Of a stretch of 64,000 nucleotides of DNA, positions 34,506 through 43,350 are shown piece by piece. The notes below the pieces were generated by a model. The model saw only the letters and a list, made by a program, of their open reading frames with translations. It was not told the DNA's origin and did not search any database. This stretch comes from Shumkonia mesophila (lineage in GTDB: Bacteria > Pseudomonadota > Alphaproteobacteria > Rhodospirillales > Shumkoniaceae), in NCBI RefSeq assembly GCF_026163695.1, contig NZ_JAOTID010000018.1, positions 1 through 64,000 of the forward strand, written 5' to 3'. The position numbers and the translations under genes are program-made. Position 1 is the first letter of the stretch. Each line of letters begins with the position of its first letter.

Positions 34506-34961
34506 ATGAGGGACGGCTCGGAAATTCCCATCGACCGCTGGGTTGGCGTCGTACTTCTGGTCGTCGCGGCGGGACTTTTCTACGACACCTTCTTCTTCCG
34601 GACCTTCAACTGGGATCCGGTGGGCATGACCTTCTGGCCGCGGGTCCTGCTGGCCGCGATGGCGGCGATCGCCATTTGGCACATCGTGAAGGGACGCGTC
34701 GCCGCCGGGGCGGCGGAGCGCTTTACGCTGCGGTCCTTCGTCGTTTTCGGCGGTGGGGTCGTCTATGTCTTCCTTCTCGACTACCTTGGATTCTTCATCA
34801 TTACACCGGTGGCCCTGTTCATCTACAGCCTGTGGCTGCGCCCGATGTCGGCGCGGGCTGTTGTTTCGAGTGTGGTCGTGGCGGTTTCCGGCACCGGCCT
34901 GGTCTACGCGATCTTCGAGTACGGCATGGACGTAATTCTGCCGCGCGGAATTCTGGGGTAG
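34506..34961 (+). CDS. TTT transporter small permease (TctB), system 2
   Basis: A 151-residue membrane protein with four hydrophobic segments (about residues 12-28, 42-58, 72-105 and 115-135) and the family-like WPRVLLAAMAAIAIWHIVKG. It lies between tctC and tctA with a 3-bp gap to tctA. It is assigned by topology and order. Confidence 0.85.
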   Translation: MRDGSEIPIDRWVGVVLLVVAAGLFYDTFFFRTFNWDPVGMTFWPRVLLAAMAAIAIWHIVKGRVAAGAAERFTLRSFVVFGGGVVYVFLLDYLGFFIITPVALFIYSLWLRPMSARAVVSSVVVAVSGTGLVYAIFEYGMDVILPRGILG

Positions 34962-34964
34962 GAC

Positions 34965-36512
34965 ATGTCGATCGACCTCGGCGTCATCATTGCCGCCCTC
35001 GCGAACGTCTTGCAGCCGTGGAACCTCGTGTTCCTGATTCTCGGCGTGGTTGGCGGGCTTATCATCGGCATCGTCCCGGGCCTCGGCCCGACGATGGCGG
35101 TGGCGCTGCTCATCCCGATCACCTACGCGATGTCGCCCGAGGCGGGACTCAGCATTCTGATCGCCGTGTTCGTCGGCGGCATGTCCGGCGGATTCGTCAC
35201 GGCCATCCTGATCCGCATACCGGGAACGCCGGCCTCGATAGCGACCGTGCTCGACGGCTTTCCGATGGCGCAGCAGGGGCGAGCCGGGGCGGCGATCGGC
35301 AACGCCATCGTCGCCAATTTCGCCGGAACGATCATCAGCGCGATCTGTCTGGTCACCTTCGCGCCGTTGCTGGCCGCCTTCGCCCTCAAGTTCTCTTTTG
35401 CCGAGTACACGGCCGTGTGCCTGTTCGCCATGACCACCGTGGCCGCCATCACCGGGTCTTCGACGTCGCGCGGTTTCATCACCGCCATCATCGGCATGTT
35501 GGTTGCCTGTGTCGGCCTGACTCCGGTGGACGGCCTGCCGCGTTTCGATTTCGGGTTTCCTGAACTGGAGGGGGGGCTGGACCTGCTGCCGGCCCTGATC
35601 GGCCTCTTCGCCGTGTCGCAGATGATGAAGGAATCGGACCGCCAGGTCGGGGCGACGCCACGGCCGGTTTCGGCCATGGCGAACATCCTGCCGAGCCGGC
35701 GCGACATGACCGGCAACGCCTTCAACTACCTGCGATCGGGACTGATCGGTACCTGGGTCGGCGTCATGCCGGCCCTGGGCGGAGGCCCGGCGGGGCTGAT
35801 TGCCTACGCTCAGGCGCGCAACGCCTCGAAAACGCCCGAAAGGTTCGGTCAAGGTGCGGTGGAGGGCGTGATCGCCTCGGAAACCGCCAACAACGCGACC
35901 ATCGGCGGCGCGCTGATCATCGCACTAACCCTTGGAATTCCGGGCGATCCAACGACGGCCGTGCTGCTCGGTGGGCTGATGATCCACGGCCTCCAGCCGG
36001 GGCCGCAGCTCTTCCTCAACAACCCGGAAGTGCTTTACGGGATCTACTTCTCCCTGTTCTTCTCCAGCGTCGTCATGATGCTGGTGCTTTTCCTGTCGGT
36101 CAGGGCGCTGGTCAAGGTCATCTACGTTCCGAGATTCTGGTTGCAGCCGATCCTGATCGCCATGTGCGTGGTTGGCGTCTTCTCGCTTAACAACCGCATT
36201 TTCGACATCGGGGTCATGTTCGCCTTTGGCCTCGTCGGCTACGGTTTGGAACGCCTGCGCTACCCCTTGCCGCCGATGGTGCTGGGGATCGTCCTGGGGC
36301 CGCTGCTCGAGGCCAATTTCCGCAAGATGCTGGCGGCCGACGGCTTGCTGCCGCTGGTCCAAAGCCCCATCGCCCTGACCTTCCTGCTGCTGTCGGTCGC
36401 CTCCCTCATCTGGGCGGCGCGCTTGCGCAGGAAAAGCTTGCCGGAAATTGCCAAGGATTCAGGTTCGGGCGCGACGATACGGGACGAAGATGACGTCCCT
36501 TCCCGATTATGA
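34965..36512 (+). CDS. TTT transporter large permease (TctA), system 2
   Basis: A 515-residue permease with about 12 membrane segments. It shows both inverted signature loops: GIVPGLGPTMAVALLIPITYA and GVMPALGGGPAGLIAYAQAR. GVIASETANNATIGGALII and LGIPGDPTTAVLLGGLMIHGLQPGP are typical. Together with system 1 in this window it illustrates paralogous TTT systems with different inducible regulators. It ends 322 bp before the maturase gene. Confidence 0.92.
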   Translation: MSIDLGVIIAALANVLQPWNLVFLILGVVGGLIIGIVPGLGPTMAVALLIPITYAMSPEAGLSILIAVFVGGMSGGFVTAILIRIPGTPASIATVLDGFPMAQQGRAGAAIGNAIVANFAGTIISAICLVTFAPLLAAFALKFSFAEYTAVCLFAMTTVAAITGSSTSRGFITAIIGMLVACVGLTPVDGLPRFDFGFPELEGGLDLLPALIGLFAVSQMMKESDRQVGATPRPVSAMANILPSRRDMTGNAFNYLRSGLIGTWVGVMPALGGGPAGLIAYAQARNASKTPERFGQGAVEGVIASETANNATIGGALIIALTLGIPGDPTTAVLLGGLMIHGLQPGPQLFLNNPEVLYGIYFSLFFSSVVMMLVLFLSVRALVKVIYVPRFWLQPILIAMCVVGVFSLNNRIFDIGVMFAFGLVGYGLERLRYPLPPMVLGIVLGPLLEANFRKMLAADGLLPLVQSPIALTFLLLSVASLIWAARLRRKSLPEIAKDSGSGATIRDEDDVPSRL

Positions 36513-36612
36513 CCAAGTCGGGTGGGCCACACTGCGGGGCTATGGCATGCGACTTGCTATGTGACGTTCAGGGTGGTGGGTTCCCTTTCCAGAAGGATCG
36601 GAATACAGACCA

Positions 36613-36807
36613 ATGACATATATAAAGACGTTGTGGAAATCGACCGTCGAGGATTCGCTCCATGGTATTTCCGATTGGCTTAAGCAGGTCCTCAAGGCAA
36701 CGCACTACCACCCGGAGAAGGCGTACATGCGGGCGCGTCAACAGGACCGCGGGCGGGATCGTCCCGTTTCTCCGGGTGGCGAGACGTCGATCCGGGGAAG
36801 TTTCTAG
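36613..36807 (+). CDS. small hypothetical protein between tctA and the maturase
   Basis: A 64-residue basic open frame starting MTYIKTLWKSTVEDSLHGI, with an amphipathic first half and an Arg-rich second half. AAGGATCGG lies about 15 bases upstream, a weak match. Its G+C is lower than that of its neighbours at the 5' end. I do not recognise a family. It could be a small sulfatase-locus protein or chance, and it ends 27 bp before the maturase start. The rest of the 322-bp gap (36513-36834) shows no other feature. Confidence 0.3.
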   Translation: MTYIKTLWKSTVEDSLHGISDWLKQVLKATHYHPEKAYMRARQQDRGRDRPVSPGGETSIRGSF

Positions 36808-36834
36808 GTCCCAGGATTCAAAAGGACCGGCACG

Positions 36835-38163
36835 GTGACGGAACCGGCAAGCGCGCGCCCTTTTCAGGTGATGACAAAGCCGAACGGGCCGCGCTGCAAC
36901 CTGGACTGTACCTACTGCTACTACCTGGAGAAGGAACGGCTCTATCCGGACACCAAGAAGTTCCGGATGCCCGACGACGTGCTGGAAACCTACGTGCGCG
37001 ACTATATTGCGACGCAGATCGCGACGGGCGCACCGGAAATCTGGTTTTCCTGGCAGGGCGGCGAGCCGACGATGCTGGGGGTGGAGTTTTTCCGCCGCGC
37101 AGTGGCCCTTCAGGAGAAGTATCGGCCGGCGGACAAGGCCATTCGCAACGCGTTGCAGACCAACGGCACGCTGCTGGACGAGGAATGGGCGCGGTTCCTC
37201 AAGGAACACGGTTTCCTGGTCGGCCTCAGCATCGACGGTCCGCGCGATCTGCACGACCGCTACCGCATCGACCGGAACGAACGGCCCACCTTCGATAAGG
37301 TGATGGCGGCAGTGGACTTGTTGGACACGCACGGGGTGGCGTTCAACGCGCTGACCGTGGTGCACCGGCAGAACGCCCGCAAGCCGCGCGAGGTCTATCG
37401 GTTTCTTAAAGGTATCGGCGTCGAGTTCATGCAGTTCATTCCGATCGTCGAGCGTTCGGCCGACGGCGCGACCCTGGCCGGCGCGCCGCAGATCGACGAA
37501 GATGGGGCAGCCTGCCGGGTGACTCCCTGGAGCGTGCTGCCCAAGGACTACGGCACCTTCCTTACCCGGGTGTTCGACGAATGGATCAAGGCCGACGTGG
37601 GACGCGTCTTCGTGCAGTTCTTCGACGTGCAACTCGGCCTGTGGGCGGGCGGGCCGTCGTCGCTGTGCTGGTTTGCCGAGACCTGCGGCCAGGGGCTGGC
37701 CATGGAGCACAACGGCGACCTCTACGCCTGCGACCACTACGTCTATCCGGAATACCGGCTGGGCAACATCATGGAGACGCCGATCGGGACCCTCGCCGCA
37801 TCGCCGGCCCAAGCCAAGTTCGGCGACGACAAGCGGGACACGCTCCCGCGTTTCTGCCGCGAGTGCGACTACCGGTTCGCCTGCAACGGCGGCTGCCCCA
37901 AGCACCGCTTCCTGACGACGCCCGACGGCGAGCCGGGGCTCAACTATTTCTGCGAGTCCTACAAGGGCTTCTTCGCCCACGCCGCGCCCTGCCTGCGGAC
38001 CATGGCCGACCTTCTGAACAGCGGCCGCCCGCCCGCCGGGATCATGGAGGTCTCCCGTCGGCACCGGAAGGGCGCCGCCAAGCCGGAGATCGGCCGCAAC
38101 GACCCCTGCCCGTGCGGCAGCGGCCGGAAGTTCAAGCATTGTTGCAAAAACCCCGCATCCTGA
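36835..38163 (+). CDS. anaerobic sulfatase-maturating enzyme (radical SAM/SPASM) with SEC-C tail
   Basis: A 442-residue radical SAM protein. The cluster motif CNLDCTYCYYLEK gives Cys21, Cys25 and Cys28. The SPASM-type auxiliary cluster cysteines lie in CWFAETCGQG...YACDHYV and in FCRECDYRFACNGGCPKHRF...YFCESYKGFF. These match anSME enzymes that oxidise the sulfatase Cys or Ser to formylglycine without O2. Residues about 415-438 form a SEC-C zinc motif (GRNDPCPCGSGRKFKHCC), found at the end of some anSMEs. GTG 36835 follows AAAGGA. It belongs to the sulfatase unit and would mature Cys49 of that enzyme. Confidence 0.92.
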   Translation: MTEPASARPFQVMTKPNGPRCNLDCTYCYYLEKERLYPDTKKFRMPDDVLETYVRDYIATQIATGAPEIWFSWQGGEPTMLGVEFFRRAVALQEKYRPADKAIRNALQTNGTLLDEEWARFLKEHGFLVGLSIDGPRDLHDRYRIDRNERPTFDKVMAAVDLLDTHGVAFNALTVVHRQNARKPREVYRFLKGIGVEFMQFIPIVERSADGATLAGAPQIDEDGAACRVTPWSVLPKDYGTFLTRVFDEWIKADVGRVFVQFFDVQLGLWAGGPSSLCWFAETCGQGLAMEHNGDLYACDHYVYPEYRLGNIMETPIGTLAASPAQAKFGDDKRDTLPRFCRECDYRFACNGGCPKHRFLTTPDGEPGLNYFCESYKGFFAHAAPCLRTMADLLNSGRPPAGIMEVSRRHRKGAAKPEIGRNDPCPCGSGRKFKHCCKNPAS

Positions 38164-38284
38164 CGACGTCGGTTCTGGGTCACGACCTGCCGATTGGGCG
38201 TCACCGGCATGGTGCCTCGTTTGACCCTTGATGGCGATGGCGGAGGGGAATGGCGCCTCCGCGTTCACGTCTTTTTTTCGTTTT

Positions 38285-38330
38285 CCATCGACCTGGTTTG
38301 CGCCGGCCTCTAAGGTAGAGGTACGGCGGG
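38285..38330. repeat. dispersed intergenic element, copy 1
   Basis: CCATCGACCTGGTTTGCGCC is followed by GGCCTCTAAGGTAG and, a few bases on, GGCGGG. The same sequence with few changes is at 48159-48202 upstream of btuF. Here it lies in the 297-bp space before the ATP-citrate-lyase-like genes. No coding or promoter role is evident. Confidence 0.75.
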
Positions 38331-38460
38331 ATGGACCGGTCGCATCTTTCGTCTTCCAGCTGTTGGGCATGCTGATCCCGGTGTCGCCCAACGCGGCACT
38401 GACGAGGGTTTCGCGGCGTCAAGGGGTCCCACCGGCCACCGGCATCGCGAAGGGATGATC

Positions 38461-39756
38461 ATGCAGATCACGGGAATGCTCTACGGTTCGAAACTGCTGG
38501 AACACGTCGGGTTCCCGGCGGCCGAGGTGCTCGGCCCCGATGCCAGCGAAAGCCAGATCCGCGAGCTGATCCGCCGCCACGGCACCATCTTCGTCAAGCC
38601 GCTGTTCAAGGGCGGGGTCGGCAAGAAGGGCAAAGCCGGGCTGATCGGCAAGGCCACCGATCTGAAGACCGCGCTGGCCGAGAAGGAGCGCCTGTACTTC
38701 GTCGAGCACCGCCACGGCAACGTGGTGGCCAAGGCCTTCGGGGTCACCTTCGAGGGCGGCGTGCCGGCCGAGCACGAGGTCTATTTCTCGATCACCGACG
38801 CCACCGAATTCCGCGCCCCCACCATGACGCTGACCCACAAGGGCGGCGTGGCCATCGAGGAGCTGGATCGGGGCTCGGTCGCCCGCGTGCCGTTCGAGGC
38901 GCTGACCGGCCTCAAGGCCTTCGTGGTCGCCAACGCGCTCACCGAAATCGGCGCGCCGCGCGAGATCATCTCGCCGCTGGTCCAGCACCTGCCCAAGCTG
39001 TGGGAGCTGGTGCACCACTACGGCTTCACCACGCTGGAAATCAATCCGATCCGCATGCGGCGCGAGGCCGACGGGCGCCTGATGCCGATCGCCTGCGACT
39101 TCAAGTGCGGCTTCGACCGCGACGATCCGCGCTGGCAACGTCTGGGCTTGCCGCGCGACCTGTTCGCGGTGGACACCTCGGGCTTCGAGCAGGAGGTCAA
39201 CGAGCTGCGCACCCATCAGGGGCAATCCGACGTCTTCGTGATCAACGAGAAGGGCACCATCCTGGCCCCCACCTTCGGCGGCGGCGCCAACGCCCTGGTC
39301 ACCGAGGTCCTGGGCGACAGGGCGGTCATTTCGTCGGACTTCGGGGGCAATCCCCCCTACGAGAAGATGCGCCAGGTGGCCAGCATCTGCTATCGCTATT
39401 GGCTGAGGCAGGCCAACGTGCTGTTCGTCATCGGCGGCAAGTCCAACAACACCGACATCTATGAAACCTTCCGCGCCATGGCCGATGCCCTGCGCGCCCA
39501 TTTCAGCGAGCACGGGCCGACGCCGCTTTACGTCGTGGTCGGGCGGGGCGGGCCCAACCTGGTGCGCGGCCTGGGGACCCTGGCCGAGGTTTGCGACGCC
39601 CTTGGCATACCCTATCGCATGTTCGGCTTCGACAGCGCGCTGTCCGACGTGGTGGGCTACGCCAAGAAGATCGACGACTGGATGAAGGCCGGCGGCCGCG
39701 ATGAAATTGCTGCCGGCATGGGCATCCGGCCCGCTGCCACCGGCACGCACAACTGA
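38461..39756 (+). CDS. ATP-citrate lyase-like subunit, ATP-grasp/succinyl-CoA synthetase beta type
   Basis: A 431-residue protein. The N-terminal ATP-grasp half carries GTIFVKPLFKGGVGKKGKAG and DLKTALAEKERLYFVEH; LEINPIRMRREADGRLMPIACDFK carries the metal-binding region. The C-terminal half is the CoA-ligase flavodoxin-like domain (TFGGGANALVTEVLGDRAVI, FVIGGKSNNTDIYETF). It matches the smaller subunit of two-subunit ATP-citrate lyases. ATG 38461 is preferred over 38455 because AAGGG is at the right distance. It lies 18 bp upstream of the large subunit. Other acyl-CoA ligases of this superfamily remain possible. Confidence 0.75.
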   Translation: MQITGMLYGSKLLEHVGFPAAEVLGPDASESQIRELIRRHGTIFVKPLFKGGVGKKGKAGLIGKATDLKTALAEKERLYFVEHRHGNVVAKAFGVTFEGGVPAEHEVYFSITDATEFRAPTMTLTHKGGVAIEELDRGSVARVPFEALTGLKAFVVANALTEIGAPREIISPLVQHLPKLWELVHHYGFTTLEINPIRMRREADGRLMPIACDFKCGFDRDDPRWQRLGLPRDLFAVDTSGFEQEVNELRTHQGQSDVFVINEKGTILAPTFGGGANALVTEVLGDRAVISSDFGGNPPYEKMRQVASICYRYWLRQANVLFVIGGKSNNTDIYETFRAMADALRAHFSEHGPTPLYVVVGRGGPNLVRGLGTLAEVCDALGIPYRMFGFDSALSDVVGYAKKIDDWMKAGGRDEIAAGMGIRPAATGTHN

Positions 39757-39774
39757 CGGCCCGGGGAGAAGACC

Positions 39775-42486
39775 ATGTTCAAGAAAGGGATCGAGGGTTT
39801 CCCATACTACATGGGCGTGAACTCGCTGGCCGACATCGCGACGGCCGAGGATCGCGTCTGCGTGCTCAACATCCTGGGCGGCGAGTCGAAGGTCGTCACC
39901 CCTATCAGCCATGCCTTTTCGGGCGGCAACGTGGTGTTCGGCACCTCGGCCGGGCGGCGCGGCCAGGTCCTGAAAACGCCGGCCGGCGACATTCCGGTCT
40001 TTAACAACGTGCTGGAGGGCCTCGACGACGGTTTGACCTTCAACACCGGGGTGGTCTATCTGCCGCCGTCCGGGGTCCGCGACGGCGTCGCCGAACTGAT
40101 CCGGGTCAATGCCGCGCTTGAGAAGATCGTCATCCTGACCGAGAAGGTAGCGGTCCACGATGCCCGCGAGATCCGGGCGCTGGGACAGATCAACGGCATC
40201 GACATCTTCGGCGCCAACTGCCTGGGCATCGCCGATTCCTGGAACCGGGTGCGCATCGGCGGCGCGCTGGGCGGCGATCACCCCGATGAATCGCTGTTCA
40301 AGGGCTCCATCGCCATCTTTTCCAACTCCGGGGGCTTCACCACCACCATCGCCCAGTACCTGGCCATGGAAGGCTGGGGGACGACGACGGTGATCTCCTC
40401 GGGCAAGGACGTCTACATCCACTATGCCGCGCGCGATTTCGCCCACGGGCTCAAGAACGACGGGCGCTCCGCCGCGGCCGTCCTCTACTGCGAGCCGGGC
40501 GGCTATTACGAACGCGGCGTGGATTTCGGCAAGCCGGTCGTCGCCTGCGTGGTCGGCCGCTGGAAATCCAAGATCACGCGCGCCGTCGGCCACGCCGGCG
40601 CCATGGCCGGCTCGGGCGACAGCGCCGAGGACAAAGAGCGCTGGTTCCTGGAATCCTTGGGCGTCGAGGCCGAATTCACCCCCGAACACCCGGTCTGTTC
40701 GGCCAAGGGCGCCCTGGTCACCAACATCGCGCATATCCCGGCCGCGCTGACCGCCGTCATGAAGCTTCATGGCGCCAAACCCGATTTCGCGCCGCGCGGC
40801 ACGCTGACGCTGAAACCCTGGCTGGCCAACACCCAGGGCATCCGGCTGCCGGCCGAGCTCGACCTGCCGGTGGTGACGGCGCCCGAGCCTTACGCGGCGC
40901 AGATCGTCGCCCTGCAACGCCAGATCGGCGCGGTCATCCCGCGCCAGGGGATGAAGGACAGGTCCGGCGCCTCGGTCATGGACGGCCAGACCCAGGTCAC
41001 CAGCGTCCATGGCCACTCGGTGCTCGATCTCGCCATGGAGCCCCTGGAGGCCAATTTCGCCCTGCCCCTGGTCCACGAGATCTGCGGCGAGAACGACCGC
41101 AAGATGCTGGACATCGCCATCGCCGCCGAGGTCAACCTGGTCGGCGACGCCACGCTGATCGCCGCCGACGCCGCCCGCGAGGCCGGCAATTCGCCGAACA
41201 GCGTGATGGCGGCGGCGGCCTCGATCGTCGGCCCCAAGCGGGTGGAGCGGGCGCTGGCCTGCACCAAGGCGCTTATCGACCTCTTCGCCCACTCGGGGCT
41301 CAAGGATTCGCGCGACGAGGGATTCGATTTTTCGAAAATCAAGGTGGACGAGGCGACGCGGACTCTCTTCATGGCGACCCCCGCCGAAAAGGACGATCCG
41401 CGGCCGGAGGCCATGCTGAAGGCCGTCGGCGATCGCGGCAGCACCTCGGCGTTCCTGGCCTTCCTGGGCACGCTCAAGGGCCGTCCCTCGCGCGACGCCA
41501 TTCTGGCGGCCATCGCGCTCACCATCTCGTGGGGGCCGCTGATGCGCAAGCGCATCTCGCGCCTGACGGCGGAAACCCTGCCGTGGTACCTGCGCCTCTA
41601 TGGCGTCATGATCGGGGCGACAATCCCGGGCCGCCATCATCAGAGGGGCTCGCTCTACGGCATTCCGCGCGCCGAGCGGTTCGGCCGCTGGACGGTGGCC
41701 GACCTGATGTTCCTGGCCATCACCGGCAAGAAGCCCGAGGGCGACGAGGCCCGGCCGCTGCAGATGCTGATCGGGCTTCTGATCTCCAACGGCCCCGGCT
41801 CGATCTCGGCGCAGGGGGCCAAGGGCGCCGTTTCGGCCGACGGGCCGCAGACCCCCGGGCGGGTGCAGATCAACAAGGGCATGGTCGGCTTTTTGACCCA
41901 CACCGGCTATTCGCACGGCGGCAACGGCTTCGAGGGCATGGCCTTCCTGCTCGAGCGCTTCAAATCGACCGGCCTCAAGGACCCGACGGATGCCGGCCAC
42001 GGCCTCGACTTGAAGGCGATGGCGGCGGAATTCGCCGCCACCTACAAGGCCGAGAAGGCGCGCAGCAAGGAGATGGGGGATGAAACCCGCGCGCTGCCGG
42101 GCGTCCATCATCCGGTGTTCAAGGGCAAGGCCGTCAACTACGACCCGCGCGAGCGCTTCATCGCCAAGCTGCTGGAAGATCGCGGCGACTACAACATCTT
42201 CCACGCCTTCTACTGCGAGCTGGTCCAGGCGCTCTATGCCGCCGGCGCCTCGCGCTACGTTTTCTGCGTCAACGTCGACGCCGTGATCGCCTCGCTGCTG
42301 CTGGCGGTGCTGTGGAAGGATTACAAGGAAGGACGGCTGACCGAAAAGGATCTCGAATCGGCGGCGTTCACGGTGTTCCTCTACGGGCGCATGATCGGCT
42401 GCGCGGCGGAAATCGACGACCATCTCAATCGGGGTCGCAACATGGATACCCGCACGTCGGCTTCCGCGTGCGGCTTCGTCGTCTGA
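39775..42486 (+). CDS. ATP-citrate lyase-like large subunit (CoA-binding/ligase plus citryl-CoA lyase domains)
   Basis: A 903-residue protein, longer than the ~610-residue AclA of green sulfur bacteria. Residues ~1-330 are SucD-like, with the CoA-binding start, IAIFSNSGGFTTTIAQYLAM and the phospho-His in AVGHAGAMAGSGDSAEDKE. A middle ~250 residues are less clear. The C-terminal ~300 residues form a citrate-synthase-like lyase domain (GATIPGRHHQRGS, THTGYSHGGNGFEGM, FCVNVDAVIASLLL). The pair should split citrate with ATP and CoA into acetyl-CoA and oxaloacetate. This architecture resembles the divergent (type II) alphaproteobacterial ATP-citrate lyases. No other reductive TCA gene is nearby. 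Confidence 0.75.
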   Translation: MFKKGIEGFPYYMGVNSLADIATAEDRVCVLNILGGESKVVTPISHAFSGGNVVFGTSAGRRGQVLKTPAGDIPVFNNVLEGLDDGLTFNTGVVYLPPSGVRDGVAELIRVNAALEKIVILTEKVAVHDAREIRALGQINGIDIFGANCLGIADSWNRVRIGGALGGDHPDESLFKGSIAIFSNSGGFTTTIAQYLAMEGWGTTTVISSGKDVYIHYAARDFAHGLKNDGRSAAAVLYCEPGGYYERGVDFGKPVVACVVGRWKSKITRAVGHAGAMAGSGDSAEDKERWFLESLGVEAEFTPEHPVCSAKGALVTNIAHIPAALTAVMKLHGAKPDFAPRGTLTLKPWLANTQGIRLPAELDLPVVTAPEPYAAQIVALQRQIGAVIPRQGMKDRSGASVMDGQTQVTSVHGHSVLDLAMEPLEANFALPLVHEICGENDRKMLDIAIAAEVNLVGDATLIAADAAREAGNSPNSVMAAAASIVGPKRVERALACTKALIDLFAHSGLKDSRDEGFDFSKIKVDEATRTLFMATPAEKDDPRPEAMLKAVGDRGSTSAFLAFLGTLKGRPSRDAILAAIALTISWGPLMRKRISRLTAETLPWYLRLYGVMIGATIPGRHHQRGSLYGIPRAERFGRWTVADLMFLAITGKKPEGDEARPLQMLIGLLISNGPGSISAQGAKGAVSADGPQTPGRVQINKGMVGFLTHTGYSHGGNGFEGMAFLLERFKSTGLKDPTDAGHGLDLKAMAAEFAATYKAEKARSKEMGDETRALPGVHHPVFKGKAVNYDPRERFIAKLLEDRGDYNIFHAFYCELVQALYAAGASRYVFCVNVDAVIASLLLAVLWKDYKEGRLTEKDLESAAFTVFLYGRMIGCAAEIDDHLNRGRNMDTRTSASACGFVV

Positions 42487-42716
42487 GGTGTGGATCTGCA
42501 AGGGCGCCGGCCGTCCCCAGTGCCTCGTTGACTCCCCGTGTTGCAGGCGGGCAAGCGGCCCATCGTTTCCGCGCCGCAAGTTTTTTCCGGATTCTGCGTA
42601 AGAGGCGGCGGCGTTCGGCCGTGTAATCATCAAGACGCCCGTTTTGCCGGGTGTTCGCGACGGGCGGCCAGAAGGACCTCCAACGCCGCCAACCTTTATC
42701 AAGGAGCCAAAAAATC

Positions 42717-43283
42717 ATGGTCTCATCCATCTCGTCCGCGCTCAGCAGCGCCATCGACTATGCGCGGATGCAGAAAGACCTGTTCGCCAAGGCCGACAGC
42801 GACGGCGACGGCGAACTCAGCCTCACCGAGTTCGGGGCCGCCAAGCCGGCCGACGCGCCGGTCGAAGGCCCGACGTCGAGCGAACTGTTTGCCAATCTCG
42901 ACTCCGATCAGGACGGTTCCCTGACCGAGGAAGAGATGCAGGCCGGCGCCCAGAAGATGGGCCCGCCGCCCGGCGGCATGCCGCCGGCCCAGGGCCTGAG
43001 CGACGACAGCGTCAAAACCCTGCTCGAACTGCTGGCCGAGGAACTCGAAGAGTCCCTGACCCAGATCGCCAGCGACGAGGAGGAGGCATCCGAGGAAGCG
43101 ACCTCGGCCGCCCAGGCTGAAGACGGATCCGAAACCGCCGCCGAAGTCAGCGACGAGGAGGAGGAAAAAGCGCTTGCGCTGATTCAACAAGTCATCGACG
43201 ACTATCGAAACGCTCAGGCCTCTTACATGAGCGCGCAGAACCTGGCGGCCGATACCACCGGCAGGGTTTCGACGGTCGGTTGA
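42717..43283 (+). CDS. EF-hand calcium-binding protein
   Basis: A 188-residue acidic protein with two EF-hand loops: DSDGDGELSLTE (about residues 24-35) and DSDQDGSLTEEE (about 61-72), both with Asp at positions 1, 3 and 5 and Glu at 12. The C-terminal part is a strongly acidic, Glu-rich low-complexity region ending in a helix. No signal peptide is evident. ATG 42717 follows AAGGAG by 10 bases. It lies 67 bp upstream of an ECF sigma factor, so a calcium-linked signalling role is possible but unproven. Confidence 0.85.
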   Translation: MVSSISSALSSAIDYARMQKDLFAKADSDGDGELSLTEFGAAKPADAPVEGPTSSELFANLDSDQDGSLTEEEMQAGAQKMGPPPGGMPPAQGLSDDSVKTLLELLAEELEESLTQIASDEEEASEEATSAAQAEDGSETAAEVSDEEEEKALALIQQVIDDYRNAQASYMSAQNLAADTTGRVSTVG

Positions 43284-43350
43284 AACCCGGCCTTCCGGCC
43301 GGCCTGTTTCGGGGGGGTGATGGCAAGACCCGGGGTCGAGAGGGGCGCGG

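Noticed and set aside
38419-42702. Very long minus-strand open frame (about 1400 codons) opposite the ATP-citrate-lyase-like genes
   Set aside because: Its composition is an Arg/Gly/His-rich antisense shadow of the real genes, caused by high GC at third positions. There is no domain and no Shine-Dalgarno.
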